In this document: one piece after another, positions 50,753-58,260 of the stretch
Numbering within the stretch: position 1 is the stretch's first letter
Layout of the letters: each line of letters opens with the position of its first letter
NCBI GenBank assembly: GCA_020721205.1
Contig: DYNF01000014.1
Coordinates: 1-60,096 of the forward strand
Direction: 5' to 3'
DNA: 60,096 bases
From: Prochloron sp. SulCav_FS08_3_32_3330
Lineage (GTDB): Bacteria > Cyanobacteriota > Cyanobacteriia > Cyanobacteriales > DYNF01
Notes under the pieces: model-generated
Database searches by the model: none
Seen by the model: only the letters and a program-made list of their open reading frames with translations
What the model was told of the DNA's origin: nothing
Position numbers and translations under genes: made by a program

Positions 50753-51100
50753 ATGGAAATACAACCAAAACAAATTATTAACTATGTTACTAATAAGGGA
50801 AAAATTCCTTTTGAAGACTGGCTTAATTCTTTACGAGATCAAAAAACTAAATTTTTGATCAAAATGAGACTTGATAGAATTGCTTTAGGCAATTTAGGAG
50901 ATTCTAAATCATTAGGAGATGGAGTTTATGAATTAAGAATTAATTATGGTAAAGGCTATCGTCTTTATTTTGGGCAAATTGGCTCAATTATTATTATACT
51001 TTTATGTGGAGGTGATAAAAGCACTCAACAAAAAGATATTCAAAATGCTAAACAATACTGGTTAAATTATAAAAGGAGTAAAAACAATGGAAAATGTTAG
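50753..51100 (+). CDS. HigB/RelE-type toxin
   Basis: A basic 115-residue protein. IPFEDWLNSLRDQKTKFLIK, then MRLDRIALGNLGDSKSLGDG and VYELRINYGKGYRLYFGQIG match the RelE-superfamily addiction-module killer group (HigB-like), in which the Y-E-L-R-I...G-x-G-Y-R-L-Y-F strands form the RNase site. It continues with LLCGGDKSTQQKDIQNAKQY. Unlike most type II systems, the toxin precedes the antitoxin, as in higBA. Its 3-prime end overlaps the antitoxin ATG by 14 bp, and AAAAGGAG within it is the antitoxin ribosome site. It is the only complete toxin gene in the three-unit array. Confidence 0.88.
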   Translation: MEIQPKQIINYVTNKGKIPFEDWLNSLRDQKTKFLIKMRLDRIALGNLGDSKSLGDGVYELRINYGKGYRLYFGQIGSIIIILLCGGDKSTQQKDIQNAKQYWLNYKRSKNNGKC

Positions 51101-51449
51101 ATATTACCATGATTTTTTAATTGAAAGTTTAGAAAAAAAAGAAGAATCTGCTTTATATCTTTGGGCTATTTTACAAGCAGAAAATCCAGAAGCAGAATTA
51201 TTACCCATAGCTTTAACTAATGTTTTAGAAGCATTAGGTAAGACTAATTTAACTTCGGAAGAAATGGCACAACATCAGGCTAAATTAACCGAAATTTTTG
51301 ATAAAAAAGGAGTTGATGTTATTTATAATTTAGCTGAATGGTTACAAGTTTTAGGTTTAGAATTAACGGTACAAGTTAAGGAGGAAAATACAGAAGAAAC
51401 TGAAGAAATTGAAGAAAATACGGAAATTTTAGAGGAAGTTATGGTTTAA
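51087..51449 (+). CDS. antitoxin, copy 2 (complete module)
   Basis: A 120-residue protein encoded directly after the toxin with a 14-bp overlap. AAAAGGAG lies 8 bp before its ATG. It has an N-terminal helical part and the HigA-like LTNVLEALGKTNLTSEEMAQ-HQAK segment, which may serve as a degenerate helix-turn-helix, then an acidic tail with repeated E-N-T-E-E/I units. DNA identity with copy 1 runs nearly unbroken over about 450 bp from codon 3 to beyond the following palindrome, so the duplication is recent. It should bind the toxin and may repress the operon. Confidence 0.88.
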   Translation: MENVRYYHDFLIESLEKKEESALYLWAILQAENPEAELLPIALTNVLEALGKTNLTSEEMAQHQAKLTEIFDKKGVDVIYNLAEWLQVLGLELTVQVKEENTEETEEIEENTEILEEVMV

Positions 51450-51476
51450 TAGTTCTATTTTTTGATTAAAATTACC

Positions 51477-51541
51477 AAAAGTCGGGGATTTTACTTAAGT
51501 TAAATTTCCGTTTGTGAAATTAACAAAATCCCCGACTTTTT
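51477..51541. repeat. AAAAGTCGGGGATTTT palindrome family, copy
   Basis: A third near-identical palindrome in the array, between unit 2 and unit 3, followed by TATAAT at 51547. Confidence 0.88.
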
Positions 51542-51561
51542 TTAGCTATAATATTAAAAAT

Positions 51562-51621
51562 AAAGATATTGAATTAGCTAAACAATATTGGCAAAATTAT
51601 AGGAGTAATGACAATGATTAA
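51562..51621 (+). pseudogene. C-terminal remnant of a second toxin gene
   Basis: The frame reads KDIELAKQYWQNYRSNDND-stop. It matches the toxin end KDIQNAKQYWLNYKRSKNN. All upstream toxin codons are missing; the promoter joins the remnant directly. The remnant still carries the ribosome site GGAG for the third antitoxin. Confidence 0.85.
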
Positions 51622-51976
51622 AAGTGTTAGTTATCATGATCATTTAATAAATTTCTTGAGTGATCCTAAAGCTTGTGCTTCTTATATTCAAGCAACTTGG
51701 GAAGAAGAAAATCCTGAAGTTGAATTAATGTCTTTAACTTTAACTAATGTTTTAGAAGCATTAGGTAAGACTAATTTAACTTCAGAAGAAATGGCACAAC
51801 ATCAGACTAAATTAACCGAAATTTTTGATAAAAAAGGAGTTGATGTTATTTATAATTTAGCTGAATGGTTACAAGTTTTAGGTTTAGAATTAACGGTACA
51901 AGTTAAGGAGGAAAATACAGAAGAAACTGAAGAAATTGAAGAAAATACGGAAATTTTAGAGGAAGTTATGGTTTAA
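51614..51976 (+). CDS. antitoxin, copy 3 (diverged N-terminus)
   Basis: A 120-residue protein. The first 42 residues (MIKSVSYHDHLINFLSDPKA...) differ from copies 1 and 2, whereas from LTNVLEALGKTNL onward it is identical but for one residue (Gln to Thr in HQTK). The DNA shows the same sharp boundary near 51737, as expected for gene conversion or recombination between units. I choose the ATG at 51614, because GGAG at 51602-51605 lies 8 bp before it, exactly the spacing in copy 2; the ATG at 51608 is too close. Its toxin is reduced to a remnant. A different N-terminus may mean a different toxin partner. Confidence 0.82.
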   Translation: MIKSVSYHDHLINFLSDPKACASYIQATWEEENPEVELMSLTLTNVLEALGKTNLTSEEMAQHQTKLTEIFDKKGVDVIYNLAEWLQVLGLELTVQVKEENTEETEEIEENTEILEEVMV

Positions 51977-52023
51977 ACTTTTATGCTTAATCTAAGGTTT
52001 TTTATATTTTTTAAATGTTATTA

Positions 52024-52046
52024 CACAGGCAAGATGCCTGTGCTAC
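52024..52046. repeat. ACAGGCAAGATGCCTGTGCTAC palindromic repeat
   Basis: CACAGGCAAGATGCCTGTGC can form a short hairpin between the array and the convergent ABC permease gene. Variants occur at 24213, 24261, 46645, 46778 and inside the radical SAM gene at 49174. Confidence 0.7.
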
Positions 52047-52053
52047 AATTTTC

Positions 52054-53100
52054 TTATTGTAAATCTTGTAATTTAATTCGGGGATCTACAGCTTTTAAAA
52101 GTAAATCAGCCAGTAAATTTCCGATGATTAACATAGTAGCACCCATCATTAAACTTGCCATAACTAAATAAATATCTTGTGCTGTTACAGATTGCAAAAT
52201 TAAACGCCCTAAACCCGGAAAATTAAAGAAGTATTCAGCAATAAAAGATCCACTTAATAAACTAGCAAATTCAAAGCCTAAAAGGGTAATTAAAGGATTA
52301 ATTGCATTGCGTAAAGCATGGACATAAATTACTTTATTTTCCGGCAATCCTTTTGCCCTTGCTGTTTGAATATAATCCTGTTTTAATACGTCTAATAATT
52401 GTCCTCTAGTTAATCTTTGTAATCCGGCAAAACTGGTAATACTTAAAGCAATTGTGGGTAAAATACTATGCCAAATTATATCTAATATTTTACCAACAAA
52501 AGATAAATTATCATGATTAATACTGGTCATATCACCTACAGGAAATAAAGGGGAAGTAAGTTGGGCAACAAACAGTAAAACTAACGCCGTAATAAAACTA
52601 GGAAAACCCTGTCCAATATAACTAATAATTCGTAAAATTTTGTCTATTAAAGTATTTTGTTTGACGGCACTAATAATGCCTAAAGGAATAGCAATTGACC
52701 ATGTTAAAATAAGGGAAGAAATTGCTAATAAAAGAGTATTAGAAATTCTTTCGATAATGAGGGAAGAAACCGAGCGAGAATAGACAAAACTTTGACCAAA
52801 ATCAAACTCAAAAATTACTTTTTTTAACCAGAAAAAATATTGGGTTAAAACAGGTTTATTTAAACCAAAATCTTCCCGATAAGCGTTTAATGTTTCCTCA
52901 GAAATTCGGGGATTAAGTTTAAGTTGAGTCAAAAAGTCGCCGGGAGCTAATTTAACAATAAAAAAACATAAAGCCGAAGCCAAAAATAAGGTTAAAATTG
53001 CTTCTAATAATCTTTTAGTAATATAAAGGGTATTTTCATTCGTTAAAATTGATTTTATTTGATCATTTTCTAATATATTTGAGATTTTATTTTGCATCAT
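52054..53100 (-). CDS. peptide/nickel-type ABC transporter permease (DppB-like)
   Basis: An inner-membrane permease. With the start at ATG 53100 it has 348 residues; the GTG at 53145 would add 15 and has no support. The first helix with the DppB signature (LFLASALCFFIVKLAPGDFL) is followed by NPRISEETLNAYREDFGLNK and about five more helices. The EAA-like loop reads DYIQTARAKGLPENKVIYVH-ALRNAINPL. The family passes di- or oligopeptides, or nickel. The DppC, ATPase and binding-protein genes are absent here, as is common in cyanobacteria where they are scattered. Substrate is therefore open. The gene end at about 52054 overlaps no repeat. Confidence 0.9.
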   Translation of the reverse strand: MMQNKISNILENDQIKSILTNENTLYITKRLLEAILTLFLASALCFFIVKLAPGDFLTQLKLNPRISEETLNAYREDFGLNKPVLTQYFFWLKKVIFEFDFGQSFVYSRSVSSLIIERISNTLLLAISSLILTWSIAIPLGIISAVKQNTLIDKILRIISYIGQGFPSFITALVLLFVAQLTSPLFPVGDMTSINHDNLSFVGKILDIIWHSILPTIALSITSFAGLQRLTRGQLLDVLKQDYIQTARAKGLPENKVIYVHALRNAINPLITLLGFEFASLLSGSFIAEYFFNFPGLGRLILQSVTAQDIYLVMASLMMGATMLIIGNLLADLLLKAVDPRIKLQDLQ

Positions 53101-53139
53101 AAAACTAATTTTAATAAGGGTTTTTACAAAAGATTTTTG

Positions 53140-53180
53140 TTGCACTTTAACACTTAAAAATGTGGTGCTTTAGCACCACA
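53140..53180. repeat. TTGTTGCACTTTAACAC palindrome family, partial copy
   Basis: TTTTGTTGCACTTTAACAC and GTGGTGCTTTAGCACCACAT: a degenerate member of the family at 13724 and 26094, between the permease gene and apt. Confidence 0.6.
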
Positions 53181-53186
53181 TCAAAC

Positions 53187-53705
53187 TTAATATTTTACTA
53201 AAGAAATTATTGGTAAATTAGGTAATCTTTCTCTACCTTTTAAATCTTTTAATTCAATAATAAAAGCAAATCCTAACACATGACAACCTAATTTTTCTAA
53301 CAATTCTGCTGTCGCTTTTGCTGTGCCACCTGTGGCAATTAAATCATCAACAATTAAGACTGTTTTCTCCTTTTCTACAGCGTCTTGATGAATTTCTAAT
53401 TGATCTGTGCCATACTCTAAATCATATTCGATCGTATGGACGGCGGAGGGTAATTTTCCGGGTTTTCTCACGGGAACAAAACCCGCATCTAAATGATATG
53501 CTAAAGCGGGAGCAAAAATGAATCCTCTTGACTCCATTCCTACGATAATATCAGGGTTTAAATTGTTAGCTTTACATTGATCTGCTAAATGATCAATCGT
53601 AAAACGTAAGCCCTCAGCGTGACTTAATAAAGGGGTAATATCTCGAAACATAATTCCCGGTTTGGGAAAGTCTGAAATATCTCTAATTAATGATTTTATG
53701 TCCAT
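53187..53705 (-). CDS. apt: adenine phosphoribosyltransferase
   Basis: Salvages adenine by joining it to PRPP to give AMP. The 172-residue length is standard. It starts [20 protein letters not shown] and shows [35 protein letters not shown] and the PRPP-binding [20 protein letters not shown]. All residues of the family active site are present. It is monocistronic and in the same direction as the downstream permease gene, with a repeat between them. Confidence 0.96.
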   Translation of the reverse strand: MDIKSLIRDISDFPKPGIMFRDITPLLSHAEGLRFTIDHLADQCKANNLNPDIIVGMESRGFIFAPALAYHLDAGFVPVRKPGKLPSAVHTIEYDLEYGTDQLEIHQDAVEKEKTVLIVDDLIATGGTAKATAELLEKLGCHVLGFAFIIELKDLKGRERLPNLPIISLVKY

Positions 53706-53840
53706 AGTTTTAGTTTTTTAATCTAGGATAAACAGTCTTAATTTTAACAGCGAAGTTGAACAAATTAATTAATTAAAAATAAATAATAATTTTTCTCATT
53801 AATAGATTAAACTTCTGAAATTTCAGAAGTTTAATCTATT

Positions 53841-55148
53841 TTAATTTATCACGTTATTAACTCGATTTTGTCCTAGTAACATTTGATAAATAAATGCTCC
53901 TATTTCGCCACGAGTAGCTTGATCTAAAGGTCGTAATTGACGTTTATTAGGATAATTTACCACAAGATTAGACAATGTGGCTTTTTTTATTCCTACTATC
54001 GCCCATTCAGGAATTTTATTGACATCATCATAATAAGTTTTTAAGTCAATATTTTGCTCATTATTATCTAATAAAGCCGATAAACTAACTAAAGCTTCTA
54101 CTCTTAAAAGAGGTTTTTGGGGTTGAAAAGTTTGATCAGGAAAACCTGACATTAATTGACGACTGGTCACAAATTCTACAGATTTTGCAAACCAATCTTC
54201 TGTTTTAATATCATTAAATTTAACGGGATCATTTTTAACAGGAAATATGCCAAAAGTTCCTGCTAAAATAGCCGCAAATTCTCCTCGATTAATAATTTGA
54301 TTAGGACGAAAAGTATCATCTTCATAACCTTTTAAAATGCCTAATTTTTTTAATTCTCCTAACATTTTATCGGCAAAATGTAAACCTGTATCTTTAAAAC
54401 TTCCAACGGGGACAGTTAAATTTTTTAGATATTCTATATTAACGGGATGATTACTATTAATTTCACCGTAATCCTTAGCTAAATCAAAATTATGGGGGTT
54501 ATAAGGTTTCTGATTAATTAAAACATCATGTAAACACCATTTAGCCCCCACAGCACAGCCGGAGGTACTTCCATTTATCGCAATCGGATCGGCTTTTGTC
54601 TCAAATTCTTTTGCTAATTGTTGCATTGTATTAGTATTAGCAGAATTACCCAATTTTCCTGATACATAAACACAATACATTTTCGCTAAATTATTAACAA
54701 TATTATTATTTAAACCCCGACTACCCCCATCAAGATTATAGTAAATAATTTTATTTTTAGTTTGTCCTTTATCTTTACCTGAATTATACAATTGTCCTAA
54801 TAATTCATGGGACACAAATGCTCCGCTAGAATGGGCAACAATAATAATTTTAGTTGCTTGATTTGCGATATTTAAAAGATGTTGACAAAGATTAGTATTC
54901 CCAATTTCTAAACCTTGATAACTGGAATCTTTTGGTCCTCTGACTGAATATAAATGACTTATTCCTAACTCCCACAAACGATTTTTATATAATTCTTTAA
55001 CCCAATTATTTGCCCAATTTTGTTGTACAGAATAACCAGCATAACCGATAAAAATTTCGTTACCTAAATTATTATCAGTGTGAATATATTGTACCCCGAC
55101 TCCGATATTAGTCCAAGTATCTTGAATTGTTTTAGGATCCGTTGCCAT
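53841..55148 (-). CDS. lipase-like alpha/beta hydrolase with C-terminal SLH domains
   Basis: A 435-residue protein. Residues 1-250 look like an alpha/beta hydrolase: IIIVAHSSGAFVSHELLGQL gives a nucleophile elbow (A-H-S107-S-G) in place of the usual G-x-S-x-G, followed by NLDGGSRGL and a possible catalytic His in the SNHPVNIEYL region. Residues 260-435 hold three SLH units: GILKGYEDDTFRPNQIINRG, LMSGFPDQTFQPQKPLLRVE and LVVNYPNKRQLRPLDQATRG. SLH domains tie proteins to the cell wall or, in cyanobacteria, occur in envelope and porin-type proteins. No signal peptide is visible at the N-terminus (MATDPKTIQD), so its export is unexplained. Esterase activity is an inference. Confidence 0.75.
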   Translation of the reverse strand: MATDPKTIQDTWTNIGVGVQYIHTDNNLGNEIFIGYAGYSVQQNWANNWVKELYKNRLWELGISHLYSVRGPKDSSYQGLEIGNTNLCQHLLNIANQATKIIIVAHSSGAFVSHELLGQLYNSGKDKGQTKNKIIYYNLDGGSRGLNNNIVNNLAKMYCVYVSGKLGNSANTNTMQQLAKEFETKADPIAINGSTSGCAVGAKWCLHDVLINQKPYNPHNFDLAKDYGEINSNHPVNIEYLKNLTVPVGSFKDTGLHFADKMLGELKKLGILKGYEDDTFRPNQIINRGEFAAILAGTFGIFPVKNDPVKFNDIKTEDWFAKSVEFVTSRQLMSGFPDQTFQPQKPLLRVEALVSLSALLDNNEQNIDLKTYYDDVNKIPEWAIVGIKKATLSNLVVNYPNKRQLRPLDQATRGEIGAFIYQMLLGQNRVNNVIN

Positions 55149-55203
55149 AATTTTAATATTCCTTGAAAATTTTTGAGTAAAAAAACTAATTTAATAATTA
55201 AAT

Positions 55204-55294
55204 TATAGCAATTCTCATACTTATGAGGTACAAAATTAATCCTTTTTGTTTTTTGTCTTTTGTCCTTTGTCCCTTGTCATTTTGCCTTTGTAAG
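55204..55294. mobile_element. truncated TATAGCAATTCTCATAC MITE
   Basis: The left terminus and the minisatellite match the complete copy at 32764-32899 up to TTTGTAAG. There the sequence is cut by the left terminus of the next element (CAGGGC at 55295). The right terminus is absent. Confidence 0.8.
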
Positions 55295-55472
55295 CAGGGC
55301 ATTTTCATTCTCAGGAGGCAACGGGTTGAAACCCGTTGCTACATAAACAAAACCTGCCTACGCAGGTTAAATTTTTAAATATTAGTTAATATTTAATCCT
55401 AAAACCCGTAAAGACGGGTTTTGTTTGGGTAGCGACAGGTTTTAACCTGTCGTAAAAAAAAAGAATGAAAAC
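55295..55472. mobile_element. CAGGG-TTTTCATTCT MITE, right end damaged
   Basis: The left terminus CAGGGCATTTTCATTCTC, internal hairpins (GCAACGGGTT/AACCCGTTGC, ACCTGCCTACGCAGGT, AAACCCGTAAAGACGGGTTT), and a right end AGAATGAAAAC that lacks the final GCCCTG. It reaches to within six bases of the RND gene stop codon. Confidence 0.8.
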
Positions 55473-55477
55473 TTATT

Positions 55478-58168
55478 TTATCCTGCTTTATTTCCCCATT
55501 TTTTCAATTTTTTCCAACCATCTTCTACTAAAGTATAAAACACAGGTACAACAATTAAACTTAATAAAGAAGAAGTAATTAAACCTCCAATAATTGCCAC
55601 TGCCATTGGTTGTCTCAATTCTGCCCCTGCCCCCATTCCTAAAGCGATCGGTAACATCCCTAAAATAGTAGATAAAGTGGTCATTAAAATGGGTCTTAAA
55701 CGAATAATTCCTGTCTCCAAAAGTGCTTTTTCTCTAGGCATTCCTTTTTGTCTTAATTGATTAGCACAATCCATTAATAAAATAGCATTTTTATCTAATA
55801 AACCTAACAGAAATATTAAGCCAATTAAAGAAATCATCCCGAAATCACTTTGAGTAATTAATAAAGCTAACATTGCCCCTACAATTGATAAAGGGAGAGA
55901 TAAACCTACTACTAAAGGCTCTAATAATCGTCCAAAAGGTATTAATAAAAATAGTAACATAAACACCACAGATAAAATTAAAGTTTTGCCAAAACTTGTT
56001 AAAACACTGTTACTTTGTGCGGAATTTCCCCATCTTTCTAACTGAATATTATTCGGTAATAAAGATTGAGTTAATTTAATCACTTCTTCTGTGCCATCAC
56101 CAATAGATTTTCCCTCTTGTAAATTAGCACTAATATAGATCACTCTTTGCCCATTTAAACGCTCAATTTGAAAGGGAATATTCTCATTTAATTCTTGTCC
56201 TGAAATCGTCACATCAGCAAAACCCGTTAATTTTTTTACTTCATTTTTTACCTGAGTTGCTGTAGTAATTAGTTCATTAATATTAGTACCTAATAAAGCA
56301 ACTTGTAACGGTTTTTCGCTTTCAGTTTCCACAAATTGTAAGTCTTCCACGCTAGTAGTAACTCCCTTTAATTGAGGTAAATTTTGCCTAATTTTTGCCT
56401 GTATTTCAAAAGTAGTTAATTGACGATCTTTTTTTAATTTAATATAAATTACGCCTTTTGTGGGATCCCCTTTTCTTCCCGCAATATTATAAATAGTTTC
56501 TACTTCAGGAATATTTAAGACAATTTCTTCTAATTTTTCCCCGATTTGACGAGTTTTTCTTAATAATAATTTTTCAGGAGTTTGAGATAATTGATTAAGC
56601 CAAGAAAATTCATTATTTTGATTAGTTTCTTCCGGTTTTTTTACCTCTTTTTGTTCTATATTTTTGGCTAATTTAGGTAAGGGAGTAGTATAAACAAGAT
56701 TAAATTCTCCTCGATCTAATTGAGGAATAAAACCTTGAGGGATTAAAGGAATTAAACCGATACCCATTATCAAGCTAATTAAAGCAATTATAACCACAGT
56801 TTTACGATGATTTAATGACCAATGTAAAAAATTACGATAAAGTTTTTCTAAAGCAAATTTAGACCAAAAATTATCTTTTTGAGGTGAATTTTCGGGTACT
56901 TTTTTCTTAACTTTTAACCAATAAATTGCTAAGACTGGAGATAAAGTTCTCGCCACTAATAAAGAAGCCAAAACTGCTACTGAAACCGTTAAACCAAAGG
57001 GTTTAAAAAATTGTCCTACTGTACCCCCCATAAACGCCACAGGAAGGAAAACAGCCACAATCGTCAAAGTAGAAGCAGACACGGTTAAACCGATTTCACG
57101 AGTAGCTAAAAGGGCGGCAGTTTTGGGTTTTTTTCCTAATTCTAAATGACGAGAAATATTCTCCACTTCCACAATCGCATCATCTACAATAATTCCTATT
57201 ACTAAAGCTAAAGCTAAAAGGGTAATAGTTTCTAAATTAAAACCGCTTAATTTCATCACAATAAAAGTAGCTAAAAGAGAGATAGGAATAGCTAAAGCAG
57301 TGATTAAAGTAGCCCTAAAATTGCCTAAAAATGGGAAAATAATTGCCACTGCTAAAACAATTGCTAATAATAAAGAATCAATGGTTGATTGAGTTGCTTC
57401 TTGAATATAATCTGCGTCTGTTTGTGCTAAAATTAATTTAAGATCGGGTAAACTTTTTTTGATATTATCTACAGATTGATTAACATTTTTTACCACTTCT
57501 AAAGTATTAGCATTACTTTCTTTTATTACTTCAAAAGCGATAGAATTTTCCCCATTAAAACGGACTAAAGTTACAAAATCACTATAATTAGAAGGGTGAT
57601 CATTTCCTAATATATTAACTTTTAAAACTCCAGATATATTTTTAATTTCAGGAATAATCTTTTCTTCGGTAATTGTTACTAAATCCCTTAAACTTTGATT
57701 ATTACTTTGTAAAACATAACTAATCGCAGTGGATTCATTAAGATTAAAAGGAATTACTTGATAATTAGAATTAGCAGGAAGATTAACATTTTTTAAAGTA
57801 TTAACGACGTTATTTGTTGCCTGTTTTAAATCAATTCCGGGATCAAAATAGAGGGTAATAATACCTTGCCCGGGATAACTACTAGCAGTAATTTCATCTA
57901 AATGTTCAAGGGTTTTTAAAGAGTTTTCTAAGGGCAATGTTAACTGATTTTCTGTGTCTATTGCTGTGTCAATTTTTGCATCAGTTTGTATGACAACTAC
58001 GGGGAAAGTAATATCAGGAAATAAGGCATATTTGAGGGAACTAAAAGCGAATATTCCCGCTACACTAATCGCAATCCAAATACAAATAGTTAACCAACTA
58101 TATTTAATCGCAAGACGAGAAAGATTAAGTTTATCTCGCCAATAATTTTTAGAAATTTTGTTAGTCAT
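55478..58168 (-). CDS. RND-type efflux permease (HAE1-like, short)
   Basis: A proton-driven inner-membrane pump of 896 residues. Twelve helices in two halves are visible; the first half begins at about residue 18, and motifs such as ALVIGIIVDDAIVEVENISR (helix 4 with paired Asp), GGTVGQFFKPFGLTVSVAVL, and LLGLLDKNAILLMDCANQLR match the family. It is about 130 residues shorter than AcrB. The first periplasmic loop (about 45-265) goes from the PN1-like part almost directly to the last part, so pore subdomains that bind drugs in AcrB appear reduced. No membrane fusion protein or outer membrane gene is adjacent. The substrate is unknown. Confidence 0.88.
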   Translation of the reverse strand: MTNKISKNYWRDKLNLSRLAIKYSWLTICIWIAISVAGIFAFSSLKYALFPDITFPVVVIQTDAKIDTAIDTENQLTLPLENSLKTLEHLDEITASSYPGQGIITLYFDPGIDLKQATNNVVNTLKNVNLPANSNYQVIPFNLNESTAISYVLQSNNQSLRDLVTITEEKIIPEIKNISGVLKVNILGNDHPSNYSDFVTLVRFNGENSIAFEVIKESNANTLEVVKNVNQSVDNIKKSLPDLKLILAQTDADYIQEATQSTIDSLLLAIVLAVAIIFPFLGNFRATLITALAIPISLLATFIVMKLSGFNLETITLLALALVIGIIVDDAIVEVENISRHLELGKKPKTAALLATREIGLTVSASTLTIVAVFLPVAFMGGTVGQFFKPFGLTVSVAVLASLLVARTLSPVLAIYWLKVKKKVPENSPQKDNFWSKFALEKLYRNFLHWSLNHRKTVVIIALISLIMGIGLIPLIPQGFIPQLDRGEFNLVYTTPLPKLAKNIEQKEVKKPEETNQNNEFSWLNQLSQTPEKLLLRKTRQIGEKLEEIVLNIPEVETIYNIAGRKGDPTKGVIYIKLKKDRQLTTFEIQAKIRQNLPQLKGVTTSVEDLQFVETESEKPLQVALLGTNINELITTATQVKNEVKKLTGFADVTISGQELNENIPFQIERLNGQRVIYISANLQEGKSIGDGTEEVIKLTQSLLPNNIQLERWGNSAQSNSVLTSFGKTLILSVVFMLLFLLIPFGRLLEPLVVGLSLPLSIVGAMLALLITQSDFGMISLIGLIFLLGLLDKNAILLMDCANQLRQKGMPREKALLETGIIRLRPILMTTLSTILGMLPIALGMGAGAELRQPMAVAIIGGLITSSLLSLIVVPVFYTLVEDGWKKLKKWGNKAG

Positions 58169-58260
58169 AAATTAATAATTCAAAATTTTAATTTTTGTAA
58201 AAAATACGATTTTTAAGCGTTTTTAAATGTCCCATAAATGGGTTTTTGATCATAAAAATT

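Noticed and set aside
53101-53145. GTG start at 53145 for the ABC permease
   Set aside because: It adds a 15-residue Lys/Phe-rich stretch from repeat-adjacent DNA. The ATG at 53100 gives a normal N-terminus for the family.
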